A program made the position numbers and the translations under genes. The notes under the pieces are model-generated. The model made no database searches. It worked only from the letters and a program-made list of their open reading frames with translations, and was not told where the DNA came from. From the NCBI GenBank assembly GCA_017538365.1, contig JAFYIZ010000042.1, positions 1-24,363 on the forward strand: 24,363 bases of DNA. Direction: 5' to 3'. Origin of the DNA: a bacterium (lineage in GTDB: Bacteria > UBP6 > UBA1177). This document shows, piece by piece, positions 13,620 through 23,700 of this stretch (positions are counted from its first letter, which is position 1; each line of letters begins with the position of its first letter).

Positions 13620-13648
13620 TTGTTTGAATCGGTGTTGTGTGCTATTTT
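13620..13648 (+). promoter_or_regulatory. Candidate promoter for the GGDEF/barrel/amidase/permease run
   Basis: TTGTTT (13620-13625), a 17-nt spacer ending in TGC, and TATTTT (13643-13648) form an extended -10 promoter 55 nt before the ATG at 13704. The region 13564-13619 between the tRNA and this promoter is AT-rich and shows no gene. Confidence 0.4.
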
Positions 13649-13703
13649 GCGCCGTTTTTTGCTGTTTCACTTTTTCAACGGTTGTGATTTGGTGACATCG
13701 ATA

Positions 13704-16700
13704 ATGAAAAAAATTGTGTCGTTTTTGTTTGTCCTTGTTCTTTCTGTTTCCGCTTACGCCGAAGCGATGTCATGTGTAGGCGGTTACTGCTTCGATTGTT
13801 ACGATTCATCTCTTGGTCTTCCTCAAAATCAGGTCGTCGCATTTTCCAAAAATGCCTGTGGATTTATGTTTGTCGCAGGAAGAAACACTATTTCGAGGTT
13901 CGACGGCAACGAATTTGTTCTTCCGAAAGGAGGCAGGCTTGAAGATCTTCCGACAAATACGATAAACGATTTCGTTTCCGATGACGCCGGAACCGGCTAT
14001 GTCGCGACCGATCTTGGTCTTTGGACGGTTGATTTGAACAGAATTGATGCCTTTGCATTCAATATTGTCGATAAACTTGATGATGTTTCCGTAAAAACGC
14101 TTGCTTACGACAGGAAAAAAGCTCTTCTTTACGGTGCTGTTAGCGGAAAAGGTGTTTTTGCGCTTTCGGCAAAAGGTTTTTTTGAGTGGTTCAATCCCGA
14201 AAATTCGCGTCTTGTCGCAAAAAATGTCAATAAAATTTTTGCCGACAGTCTCGGTACAGTCTGGCTCGGAACGGAAAACGGCGTTTACTTCATGAAAGAT
14301 GGAAGCGAAAGATTCATTCAGGTCGACTACCTCGACGATTCGGTTTCTGCTTTTACGGAAGATGATGAAAACAGGATTTATGCAGGCGGCGGAAAAGGTT
14401 ACTACCTCATCGAAAACGGCGAAGTTTCGATTTCATACGCAGGCGAAAAAGTTCCCTGGCGCGATACAACCGTGCTTGAAACCGCTGATTCCGGCAGGCT
14501 TTGGATAGGAACGAAAAATTCGGGTCTTTTTTATGACGAAATCGCTTCATGGCCTGTTGACGGAGCAGTGAGCGCTTCAATACGCGACAGTGAAGGCGAA
14601 GTCTGGTTCGGAACTTCGGCAGGCGGCTTCTGCATTGTCAAAGAGAGTGCTTTCAAAGATACGATATTCGGAGATGAAAGTGTTTCCGGTATCGTTTCTG
14701 ATGCTTCGGGCAATATTCTTGTCAATACGAAGAGCGGCATTGTCGGATTAGGAGAGCGCGGAGAGAAGAAGGTTGTAAGCAATTCGGTTTTTGACACCGT
14801 TTTTTTCGATAAAACAGACAATCTCTGGGCTTCTTCAAAGTCTTCAGGGCTTTTTATCATGCAGCCCGATAAGAGTTTCAAGCCTGTAAGAGAGATCTAC
14901 ACGAGCGAAGACGATCTTTTCCCTGTTTCATCAGACGTATTTTTCAGCGATGCCGACGGAAATGTGTGGGTGAACGACATTTCCATGAAGGGCGCGATGT
15001 TCATGTTCAGAAACGACAGAACCGCCGAAAGATTCATGCTGCCCGATGCTGATGCCGAAATAGTCGGTATAATCGGGCATGGCGGCAAAATTTTCATAGT
15101 TACGAAACGCAGCGGCGTATTCTCGCTTGAAGAAAACAACACCATTGATCACGTGGATTTCTGGAAGAAGGAAATTTTTGTAAAAAGAGTTTTTGTCGAT
15201 TCAAAGCAGCGCATCTGGATAATCACTCTTTCCGACGATATTTTCATCGATATCGAAGGTGATGCGGTAGCCTTTCCCATAGCGGGAATCAGCGGCAGGG
15301 CGGCTATCCATTCGATTTCGGAAGACAAGAACGGCAATTTGTGGATCATGACGAATGCAGGTGTAGTTGCCATAAAGGGAACCGACGCAACATGCTTCAT
15401 GAGCGGACGCTGTGCCGACGTGCCGATAATCGTTTACGGTAAAAAGGACGGAATGAATTCGGTCGAATGCGCCGAAGGAAGGACTTCAGATGCAGCTGTT
15501 TCGGCTGACGGATTCCTTTTCGTTCCGATGATGAAAGGTGTCGCTGTTTTCAATACGGATTTCAAAGAGAACAGCGGTTTTGTTCCGGAAATCACGATAG
15601 ACCGTATTGTTGACGATTCCGGTAAAAACTATGTTTCGGACGAAACAGATGAGATAAATATGCCGGGTTCGGTGAAAAATCTGAAGATTTCATATTCGGC
15701 TCCGCTGTTTTCGGGCGGCGGCGCTCTTCTTTTCGATTACTCTTTCGATAAAGAACATGTCAGGGGTACGACTGAAAAAACGCTCGATTTTTCCGATGTT
15801 CCAAGCGGTCTTCACGAATTTTCTGTCATCGCCTACCGTTCAGGCGATCCTTCGAAATTCAGTGAAAAAAGGCTTGTTTTCAAGGTGAAACCTAAGTTTT
15901 ATGAGGAAAAATGGTTCGTTGTAACCTCTCCGATACTTGCAGTTCTCCTGATAGTCATTGTCATTTTCCTGAACAGACGACGTAAAGCGGTGAGAAAAGC
16001 GGAAATCAAGCGGCTTATAGACGAAAAGACGGCAGAACTTCAGATTAAAAACAACGCTCTCAAGGAAGCTGTAATGAAGGATCCGCTTACCGGACTCATG
16101 AACAGGCGTTACATGTTCGATGTCGAAGAGCGCAAAATCAGGCGTTTCATCGAGTCGCGCGACCGTAAGATACACCTTCTCGACAACCGCAACATGTTTG
16201 AAAAGAACGACATTGTTTACGGTGTCATAATGATGGATATCGACCATTTCAAGCGGGTAAACGACCTTTACGGGCACGATGCCGGCGATATGGTGCTGAA
16301 GGGTGTCGCAGAAGTCATGCAGGAATCAGTCCGTGCCGACGATATCCTGATCCGCTGGGGCGGTGAAGAGTTCCTCATCGTTCTGAAGAATATTCCGCTT
16401 AACAAGATGATTGAGGTTGTGAAAAAGATAAGAAAGGCGATAGAAAAACGTTCCTTTACGACACAGGGCGGCACTACTATCTGGATCACGGTTTCGATGG
16501 GAGTCGTTTTCCTTCCGTTTTTTGCAAGCGAGCCGAAACTTCTGACATTTGAAAATATCATAACGCTGGCGGATATGGCTCTTTATCATTCTAAAGACAG
16601 CGGGCGTGATATGGCTACTTTCGTTGTTCCGGGCGAAAAAGTGCCTGAAACTCCGGAAGATATCAGCAGTATGCTCACAAGCAGCGAATTTGCCGTCGTA

Positions 16701-16760
16701 AACGGTTTCTACACTTTTGAAAAGATAGAACCAGACAATTTTTCAGAGTTTGAAATTTGA
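13704..16760 (+). CDS. Membrane diguanylate cyclase with periplasmic beta-propeller sensor
   Basis: A 1018-aa predicted sensor enzyme making cyclic di-GMP. Signal peptide 1-19 (ends SAYA) sends the large N-terminal part to the periplasm. That part holds many Reg_prop-type blades (GTVWLGTENGVYFM, GRLWIGTKNSGLFY, GEVWFGTSAGGFCI, GNLWIMTNAGVVAI), then a Y_Y_Y-like domain at about 640-735. One membrane helix is at about 737-757, followed by a coiled coil (about 762-790) and the GGDEF domain. The active site GGEEF is at 886-890, and RADD five residues upstream fits the inhibitory I-site, so feedback inhibition is likely. The open frame begins at TTG 13620, but GGTGA at 13691-13695 and the signal peptide favour ATG 13704. 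No histidine kinase domain is present. Confidence 0.92.
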   Translation: MKKIVSFLFVLVLSVSAYAEAMSCVGGYCFDCYDSSLGLPQNQVVAFSKNACGFMFVAGRNTISRFDGNEFVLPKGGRLEDLPTNTINDFVSDDAGTGYVATDLGLWTVDLNRIDAFAFNIVDKLDDVSVKTLAYDRKKALLYGAVSGKGVFALSAKGFFEWFNPENSRLVAKNVNKIFADSLGTVWLGTENGVYFMKDGSERFIQVDYLDDSVSAFTEDDENRIYAGGGKGYYLIENGEVSISYAGEKVPWRDTTVLETADSGRLWIGTKNSGLFYDEIASWPVDGAVSASIRDSEGEVWFGTSAGGFCIVKESAFKDTIFGDESVSGIVSDASGNILVNTKSGIVGLGERGEKKVVSNSVFDTVFFDKTDNLWASSKSSGLFIMQPDKSFKPVREIYTSEDDLFPVSSDVFFSDADGNVWVNDISMKGAMFMFRNDRTAERFMLPDADAEIVGIIGHGGKIFIVTKRSGVFSLEENNTIDHVDFWKKEIFVKRVFVDSKQRIWIITLSDDIFIDIEGDAVAFPIAGISGRAAIHSISEDKNGNLWIMTNAGVVAIKGTDATCFMSGRCADVPIIVYGKKDGMNSVECAEGRTSDAAVSADGFLFVPMMKGVAVFNTDFKENSGFVPEITIDRIVDDSGKNYVSDETDEINMPGSVKNLKISYSAPLFSGGGALLFDYSFDKEHVRGTTEKTLDFSDVPSGLHEFSVIAYRSGDPSKFSEKRLVFKVKPKFYEEKWFVVTSPILAVLLIVIVIFLNRRRKAVRKAEIKRLIDEKTAELQIKNNALKEAVMKDPLTGLMNRRYMFDVEERKIRRFIESRDRKIHLLDNRNMFEKNDIVYGVIMMDIDHFKRVNDLYGHDAGDMVLKGVAEVMQESVRADDILIRWGGEEFLIVLKNIPLNKMIEVVKKIRKAIEKRSFTTQGGTTIWITVSMGVVFLPFFASEPKLLTFENIITLADMALYHSKDSGRDMATFVVPGEKVPETPEDISSMLTSSEFAVVNGFYTFEKIEPDNFSEFEI

Positions 16761-16788
16761 TAATATGTTGATTATATTGGAGAATATT

Positions 16789-18195
16789 ATGAAGAGAGTG
16801 CTAAGAATAAGTTTGTTTTTTCTGATTCTTGCATCTTTTTTTACTGTTAGTGCTGTCGATTTTCATCCGAACGAAGCTTACAGCCGCTTTAGGAAGGGGA
16901 TAAGTCTCGGCGGTGCGCTTTTTCCGACCTACGAAGGCAATTCGATGCTTCTTGAGTTGGATGTCTACGCTTCCGCTGAATTTTCTATGCTCGGTTTCGG
17001 TGTAGGGCTGCCTGTCAGGTTTATTCTCAAAAACGATGACGATATCCCGACTTCCGGCGGTGTTTTCCCGAAAGAGGACTGGGATGACGCGAGGGACTGG
17101 GTTGCCATTCTGAACTATTTCCACTACGGCCACTCGGGCGATATGTTCTATTTCTATTTCGGCGAGCAGAGAAACCGCTATGTCGGCAACGGCTCTATTG
17201 TCGGAGCGTACTACGGCGACCTTAGGCTTTACCATCCGCAGCGCGGAGTCAACCTCGAAGTCAATACCGATTACGCCGGACTCGATTTTTTCATGGACGA
17301 CGTTACGCCGCCGAATGTAATCGGAGGCCGCGTCTACATCAAGCCTGTAAGTTTTTTCAGCAAGGAAAATTACGGTAACAACCTTGAGATCGGTGCATCC
17401 TATTTTGCCGATATTTTCGCGCCGGATCAGATAACTGGAAAAAGAGACAACGACTATGGACGCGAGATAACCGATTCGAATTTTCAGATTTTCGGTTTTG
17501 ACCTTTCCTTCCGTCTTCTTGCTATGAAGTATTACCAGCTCACGCTTTATGCGGACATGAACAAAATCATCGATTCAGGTTTCGGTATGCACTTCGGTGC
17601 AAAGCACAAACTCATGCTTCCGACAAGCACCGATATGCAGATTCTGAGCCGCTGGGAAGTTAGAGCAATGGAGCCGGATTACATTCCGTCGTATTTCAAC
17701 ACGTTTTACGACATTGAAAGGGAGTATTACAAAGGTCAGAGTGATTCGACTTTAGGCACGCCGACAACGAAGTCGCGCTATCTTCTGAGTTATGCCGGAA
17801 GAGGGAAGGAGTGGACGGCCGGATACTATCTGGATCTCGTTTTCGATATAACGGGAACATTCTCGGTAGGCGGTTCGTTCGAGCATAACAAACTCTATGA
17901 TCATGAAGCGAAAAAGTATGACAATTACCAGATAAACGTTTTTACGGATATGTTCTTCTTCGACTCTCTGGCTATAGATTTTCTTATGACGTTCCAGTCT
18001 TTGGGAGAAGACGGAAAATGGCTCAAAAACAGGCCTTACTACAGGGGATCGATAACATATTATCTTAACAAATTCTTCAGTTTCGGTGCAAGAGCCGATT
18101 CAAAATGGTATCTTGTCGAAGCAAGAAATAACGCCGGTTCATACAGTTATTACAACAGTTTCTCCATTGGTGCCTTTGCCGGAGTCAGGTTTTAA
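16789..18195 (+). CDS. Outer-membrane beta-barrel protein, large
   Basis: A 468-aa exported protein I cannot name. The signal peptide is residues 1-22 (ends TVSA). The mature part is rich in Tyr, Phe, Gly and Asp with many alternating strands and ends SIGAFAGVRF, a terminal Phe typical of BAM-assembled barrels. Strand lengths suggest roughly 16-20 strands, so a porin- or transporter-like pore is possible. There is no TonB box or plug domain visible at the N-terminus. An upstream ATG at 16750 would overlap the cyclase stop. GGAG at 16779-16782 supports ATG 16789. The gene follows the cyclase by 28 nt and precedes the amidase by 3 nt, so the genes are probably co-transcribed. Confidence 0.82.
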   Translation: MKRVLRISLFFLILASFFTVSAVDFHPNEAYSRFRKGISLGGALFPTYEGNSMLLELDVYASAEFSMLGFGVGLPVRFILKNDDDIPTSGGVFPKEDWDDARDWVAILNYFHYGHSGDMFYFYFGEQRNRYVGNGSIVGAYYGDLRLYHPQRGVNLEVNTDYAGLDFFMDDVTPPNVIGGRVYIKPVSFFSKENYGNNLEIGASYFADIFAPDQITGKRDNDYGREITDSNFQIFGFDLSFRLLAMKYYQLTLYADMNKIIDSGFGMHFGAKHKLMLPTSTDMQILSRWEVRAMEPDYIPSYFNTFYDIEREYYKGQSDSTLGTPTTKSRYLLSYAGRGKEWTAGYYLDLVFDITGTFSVGGSFEHNKLYDHEAKKYDNYQINVFTDMFFFDSLAIDFLMTFQSLGEDGKWLKNRPYYRGSITYYLNKFFSFGARADSKWYLVEARNNAGSYSYYNSFSIGAFAGVRF

Positions 18196-18198
18196 CCG

Positions 18199-19083
18199 AT
18201 GAAAATCGCCGTTTTTTTTCTTTTTCTGTTCCAGTTCTGCATTGTTTCGGCACAAAATTCGATCAGTGATTCCGACATGGATTCTCTGGATCAGCTGATT
18301 TCCGATTTGCTTGAATCGTCAAAAAAAGAGCAGAAACAGGAAAAAAAGCAGGAAAAGCAGGCGGTAAAACCTCAGAAAAGCGATAAAAACAAAAAGCAGG
18401 AAGTCAAATCCTCAAAAGTCAAAGGCAAAAAACTGATAGTCATTGATCCTGGTCACGGCGGGAAGGATCCCGGAACTATTTCGGGAAAACTTTATGAAAA
18501 GGACATCGTTTTAAAGCTCGCGAAAAAAATCGAAAAACTTTCCAAAAATTACAAAAACATCGAAGTCAAACTGACACGCGACAAGGATATTTTTCTTGCT
18601 TTGGAAGAACGCGCTGTAATTGCGAACAAAATGGAAGGCGATTTGTTCATTTCGCTTCACGCAAACTCGTTTCCCAAGGACAGAAATGTGGGCGGAATGG
18701 AGCTTTACCATCTTGACAACACACGTGACGAATATGCCAACAAACTGGCGAGAGTCGAAAATAAAATTTCGGAAAACACCTCGCTTCTCGGTACGATTCT
18801 AGTAGATATGGATATAAGCTACTATGTCGGTGACAGTCTGGATTATGCGAGGGAAATAGGAACAGGTTTGAAAAAAGATCTGAAAAAATATGACGTAAAA
18901 TTAAGAGGTTATGAAAAAGGAGCCCTTTTTTACGTTCTTGTCGGCGCGCGTATGCCGTCTCTTCTTTTCGAAATCGGTTACATAACGAACAAAACCGAAA
19001 AAGATTTGCTCCAAAAGGATGTGTATCTTGAATCGATAGCAAAGTCTCTGCTTGATTCTATCGCGGCTTCGAAGGTGAAATGA
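18199..19083 (+). CDS. N-acetylmuramoyl-L-alanine amidase (Amidase_3)
   Basis: A 294-aa zinc hydrolase that cuts the amide bond between muramic acid and the peptide stem of peptidoglycan. The N-terminal signal peptide ends near residue 18 (CIVSA), so it acts in the periplasm. Residues about 40-75 form a Lys/Gln/Glu-rich linker of low complexity. The catalytic domain begins with IDPGHGGKDPG. Zinc ligands are H86, E100 (LYEKD) and H154 (SLHAN), and the catalytic E258 lies in LLFEIGYITN. No AMIN or SPOR domain is visible, so localisation may depend on the linker. The gene starts 3 nt after the barrel gene and its TGA overlaps the next ATG. Confidence 0.94.
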   Translation: MKIAVFFLFLFQFCIVSAQNSISDSDMDSLDQLISDLLESSKKEQKQEKKQEKQAVKPQKSDKNKKQEVKSSKVKGKKLIVIDPGHGGKDPGTISGKLYEKDIVLKLAKKIEKLSKNYKNIEVKLTRDKDIFLALEERAVIANKMEGDLFISLHANSFPKDRNVGGMELYHLDNTRDEYANKLARVENKISENTSLLGTILVDMDISYYVGDSLDYAREIGTGLKKDLKKYDVKLRGYEKGALFYVLVGARMPSLLFEIGYITNKTEKDLLQKDVYLESIAKSLLDSIAASKVK

Positions 19084-20057
19084 TGTCGGGAAAGATGAAT
19101 GTTGTGAAAATTTCTGCTGTTGCAGTCCTTTCTTTTCTGCTTTTAGCGCTGCTTCCTTTTTTCGGCTACATTGAAATGCCTATACGTGAAATTTTTGGCG
19201 AAAGTGCTGCCGCAAACATATTCTGGAACATCAGGGTTCCTCGCACTTTGGGCGCTTTTGTCTGCGGTTCAACCCTGGCTCTCTGCGGAATGGTGTTCCA
19301 GTCGATGTTCAAAAACGATCTGGCGACGCCTTACACTCTCGGGGTGAGCAGCGGTGCGGCAATGGGAGCGGTTACGGCGATAAAATTCTTCTCCGGGCTT
19401 GCCTTTATTCTTCCTGTTACCCAGATTTTCAGCTTCTTATGCGCCTTTCTCACGGTCGTTTTTATCTACACTGCAGGGCGCCTCAAAAAAAGGTTTGACA
19501 CCGGATTCCTGCTTCTTGCCGGAGTTGCCGTCAACTTTATATGCAGCGGACTGATTCTTTTCATACAGTATATCGCAAGCGGAAGCGAAAGCGCGATGAT
19601 GATCCACTGGATGATGGGAAGCCTCGATTTTACGGGCTTTTCAACGGTTTTGAAAATCGTTCCGGCATTCGTGATCATGCTTTTGGTTTCGCTTTTTTTC
19701 CATCGTGAACTTGACCTCATGCGGATAGATTCCGATATCGCTACTACCCGCGGCGTCAATATGAATACTGTCGGAAACATCCTGCTTTTTACTGTTTCTC
19801 TTGCTGTCGCTGTTGTTGTTTCGCAGGTGGGACCAGTAGGCTTCATCGGCATGATGGCGCCTCACATCGCTGGCAGACTTGTCGGCAGAAAGCACATTCC
19901 GCTCGCATTCGCATCGCTTTTTATCGGCGGCTGCATTCTTATGCTTTCGGATGCCGTTTCGAGAACGGTGATAGCGCCTTCTGAAATTCCAGTAGGAGTT
20001 GTAACGGCGCTCGTCGGCGGACCGTTTTTCTTATTTATATTGATTAAATCAAAATAA
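19080..20057 (+). CDS. FecCD/BtuC-family ABC transporter permease
   Basis: A 325-aa inner-membrane protein with about ten hydrophobic segments, the permease type that imports iron-siderophores, heme or vitamin B12. Family hallmarks are IRVPRTLGAFVCGSTLALCG near the N-terminus, FKNDLATPYTLGVSSGAAMG, and VGPVGFIGMMAPHIAGRLVG before the last helices, ending with EIPVGVVTALVGGPFFLFI. The ATG overlaps the amidase stop by 4 nt, with AAGGTGA at 19072-19078; the second ATG (19083) may be the real start given the spacing. Neither the ATPase nor the substrate-binding protein is adjacent: the next gene is convergent pyrF, 2 nt away. The ligand cannot be deduced. Confidence 0.92.
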   Translation: MMSGKMNVVKISAVAVLSFLLLALLPFFGYIEMPIREIFGESAAANIFWNIRVPRTLGAFVCGSTLALCGMVFQSMFKNDLATPYTLGVSSGAAMGAVTAIKFFSGLAFILPVTQIFSFLCAFLTVVFIYTAGRLKKRFDTGFLLLAGVAVNFICSGLILFIQYIASGSESAMMIHWMMGSLDFTGFSTVLKIVPAFVIMLLVSLFFHRELDLMRIDSDIATTRGVNMNTVGNILLFTVSLAVAVVVSQVGPVGFIGMMAPHIAGRLVGRKHIPLAFASLFIGGCILMLSDAVSRTVIAPSEIPVGVVTALVGGPFFLFILIKSK

Positions 20058-20059
20058 AT

Positions 20060-20755
20060 TTATGCGTTTTGGCACTCTTCGAGAATTTTAAGGAAAGCAA
20101 CTCTGCGGTTTTCTGCAGCCGTGATCGGACGGCCTATAACGAGATAGTCTGCACCTTTGCGGAGAGCTTCAGCAGGAGTCGCAATGCGTTTCTGGTCGTT
20201 GACAGCCGCGAAAGCGGGACGGATTCCTGGAGTGAGGATTTTGAAATCTTTGCCGCAGGTTTCTCGAATGAGTTCGATTTCAAGCGGACTTGCGACGACA
20301 CCGTCCATTCCCGAATCTTTCGCCAATTTGGCGAGTTTTGCAATCTGTTCGGGGATCGTGCGGTCGAATCCCACTTCGCGGATATCTTCTTCGCCTAAAC
20401 TCGTCAGAATCGTGACAGCAAGAACGAGCGGCGGGTTTGTAAGCTTGTTCATTTCTTCTCTGACAGCTTCCATCATCTTTCTGCCGCCCGAAGCGTGAAC
20501 GTTGAATATCTTGACGCCGAGCTGCGCCGCCGCTGCACCGGCCTTTGCGACCGTGTTGGGAATGTCGTAATATTTGAGGTCGAGGAAAACGTCTTCGCCC
20601 ATTGCCACTATTTCGCGTACAAGCTCGGGACCGGTGGATGTGAAAAGCTGCTTTCCGATTTTGAAGCACGCACCCAAGCCGCGCAGATCGCTTACTATCT
20701 CAAGAGCTTTCTCTTTATTTTCGACATCGAGTGCGACAAAAATTTTCGATTTCAT
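20060..20755 (-). CDS. pyrF: Orotidine 5'-phosphate decarboxylase
   Basis: A 231-aa enzyme for the last step of UMP synthesis, decarboxylating OMP. It has FVALDV near the N-terminus, FKIGKQLF, and the catalytic loop DLKYYDIPNT containing the Lys/Asp charge network. The phosphate-binding end has TPAEALRKGADYLVIGRPIT. Length is normal for the short bacterial (type 1) form. GAGG at 20769-20772, overlapping the end of the amylase gene, supports the ATG. The gene follows the amylase lipoprotein by only 9 nt on the same strand, so it is probably read through from it. No other pyr genes are near. Confidence 0.96.
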   Translation of the reverse strand: MKSKIFVALDVENKEKALEIVSDLRGLGACFKIGKQLFTSTGPELVREIVAMGEDVFLDLKYYDIPNTVAKAGAAAAQLGVKIFNVHASGGRKMMEAVREEMNKLTNPPLVLAVTILTSLGEEDIREVGFDRTIPEQIAKLAKLAKDSGMDGVVASPLEIELIRETCGKDFKILTPGIRPAFAAVNDQKRIATPAEALRKGADYLVIGRPITAAENRRVAFLKILEECQNA

Positions 20756-20764
20756 GGCTTTCCT

Positions 20765-23700
20765 CTAATTTCCGATAACCAGACTGCCGCCGGCGGGAAC
20801 CGTTACGCTGCCGTTTGAAACATTGACGTTAGATCCGTCGTACGAAGTGAACGAGCCGCTTACTCCGCTGCAGGTTGCCGTGTATGCCGAGCCGCCTTTG
20901 TTGATGCCGACGACAACAGTTTTGCCTTCATAAGTGAATTTGTAAACCCATGCGTCGTTCGTACTTGCGCAGGTCGAGCGTGTTCCTTTTCTCAAAGCAG
21001 GGTGAGCTTTTCTGAATTTACCGAGTTTCTGAACATGCTGCAGAGCATCTTTCTCGCTGTTCGAAAGATTGTCGAACTTCATCACTGCACGTCTTCCGCC
21101 GTCGAAACCGTTTTCGGCTCTGCCGGTCATACCGATATCGTCTCCCTGATAAAGCATCGGAATATTGATCGGAGTCGTGAGAAGGAAGGTCTGAGCGTGT
21201 TTGAGCAGCGTGTAGTTGCCGTTGCATTCCGAAAGAGCTCTGTCCTGATCGTGGTTGCCGAAGAAGTTGCCCATTACTGCACCCGGGAAACCGCCAGTCC
21301 TGCCTGTCTGAACCGACAAAAACGCCGTGTCGGTAAGATCACCGTTGACATCATACATTATTTTGTTGGCCAAAGTGTCATAGCTGCCGTTGTGGAGAAT
21401 CTGATCCCTTATCGCGTAATAAAGCGAATCGTTTACCTGACCCTGAACCATTTCGGCACGAGTATGGTAACGTGCCCATCCTCCGAGAGATTCGCCTACT
21501 GTATAGAAAACCTCGGCTTCGTCGGGCATATCATGGTTTTTGACTGTTGTTTCAATCTTCTCTTTGATCGCCTTGCGGAGTTCTACTACAAAAATATCGT
21601 CAATATGCTTTAAAGCATCGGCACGGAAACCGTCAAGGTTGAAATTCTCAATGAGCCAGATTGCGTGATCTATAACGGCTTTTCTAGCTTCTGAGCTTCC
21701 TTTATAGTTGAAGTCCGGCATATAAGGCGTGAACCAGCAGTCTATTCTGTGGTCATCCCAGTGTCCTGCGCACGGATTGTAATCATAGAACCAGCCGTCG
21801 TTCTTGTGCTGCTGATAGAGTTTTGCGTCTTTGTGAACATGGTTTACAACAAAATCGGGAATGATTCTGATTCCTTTTTTGTGTGCCTTTTCTACAAGTT
21901 CACGGAATTCATCCACATCTCCAAAAGCAGGATGAACGCCTTCGTTTCCGTATCCGTAATCATTATCAAAAGAATAGCCTGTTGCAAGCGGATGATAAGC
22001 ATGATAGCTTGTGAAATAGATATTGCTTTGATCTGATGCTGTTCCACCCTGGCTTGTGTAATCAGGATTGAGGATAGGAGTACTTATCCAAAGTGCGTTT
22101 ACGCCCATTTTCGTGAAGTATCCTTCGTCAAGTTTTTTGATTATTCCGCGGAAATCGCCGCCTTTCCACTGTTCAAGATCGATAGTAACGCCGGAAAGAT
22201 TTCCTATATCGTTCGATGTATCGCCGTTCAGGAATCGGTCGGTCATGATCTGATAGATGAATGCATCACGCCATCCGAAATCGGCATAGTCAACACCGTC
22301 TCCGATCCAGAGCGGAACAAAGAAAGGCTCTATTTTGTCGCCGTTTTCATCAACAAGTCTGAAAAGCCAGCTGTATTTGTTCGGCTCGAGACCGCTCTGC
22401 GTAACTGTGAATTTTTTCGTTGTTTCGTCATAGTATTCCGTCGCATCAACCGATTCGCCGTTTAAAGTAATTTCCGATTCCGCGAAGTCGATTGCTGCCG
22501 AACCGTGGTATGAAAGAACGAATGTGTATGAATTTTTTGTTTTTTCATGACTGTCGAGAGTAAGAAGAGTGTCGGGAACAGGTTCTTCACCTACAATTGT
22601 CGCTCTTCCAGGGTAGTTCATTTCAGAAGTAATGAAATTCGGACCGGGCTCATTAGTGTTATCCGGACCTACACCCTTGTCAGCATACCACCAGGTATTG
22701 CCGTTATCAAACGAGAATCTGAAAATATAAATGTAGTTTCCTGCCGTATCAGTTGGGAAAGGATACATATATTCATGGTTGTTGTCGCCTTTGTGCGCAG
22801 AGTTGAAAGTTGCATCTTTCCAAGTCCAGGTTGATGCAATTATCGGATATTCGGCACTACCGGAAGCTTTTTTGTAACCCAACTGTGCTTTCCATTCGGA
22901 ATGTTGAGGCAGATTCGTTCCTTCATACCAATTTGGGCAGTGACCTGAGTCATCCGCCTTACAAGTCTGATTAGGAATGTAAATCTGACCGAAAACAAGC
23001 TCCGGCTCGTCACCTACATATTGTGATATTGCAAAAGGCCACTGAGTTCCGATCCACATCTTGTCGTTGGGTTTGGTCATTTCGGCGCAGGTTCCATTGA
23101 TGTCGTAGTATCCGTTTTCACAGTTGCATACCGTTTTGCCGTCTTCAAGGGAACATATACCTTTCCCGCAATCGACATCGGCGCATTTGTCTTCAACGCA
23201 TGTGTGAGTTAAAATGTCACAAGTTTCGTCGTTGTCTTGGCAATCATCGCTGGTGTAACAGTTAGGATATTCGACACCGCATTTTCCGGTAGCCTGTTTG
23301 CAAACTTCCCATTCCTCTTCGCATGTTACTTTTTTGCATTTGTCTTCGATGCACTGTTTCGTCGGGTCATTGTCTTCATTGACATAACCTTCCGGGCATT
23401 TGCAGATTGCATCATCACCTTCGAATTCACAAGTGCCGTAACCGCATTCGAGCGTGCACTCAGGTGTATCTGAACCGCCGTTTTCGTCTTTGACGCAGTC
23501 GCCGTTTTCATTTTGCTTGTAGCCGTCAATGCATTTGCAGTATTCTTCACCTTCTCCGTTGATGTCGCAGTATGAATTGTCGCCGCATTCAAGAGAACAG
23601 TTCTCGTCGATACATGTCGGAATTTCTCCGATTGTTTCAGGTCTGTATCCCTCTTCGCAGTCGCAGTGAATCCCGTCGCTCTGGTAGGAGCTTCCGCTGC

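Noticed and set aside
13620-13703. Upstream TTG start for the GGDEF protein
   Set aside because: It would bury the signal peptide behind 28 residues, it overlaps the predicted promoter, and no ribosome-binding site precedes it.
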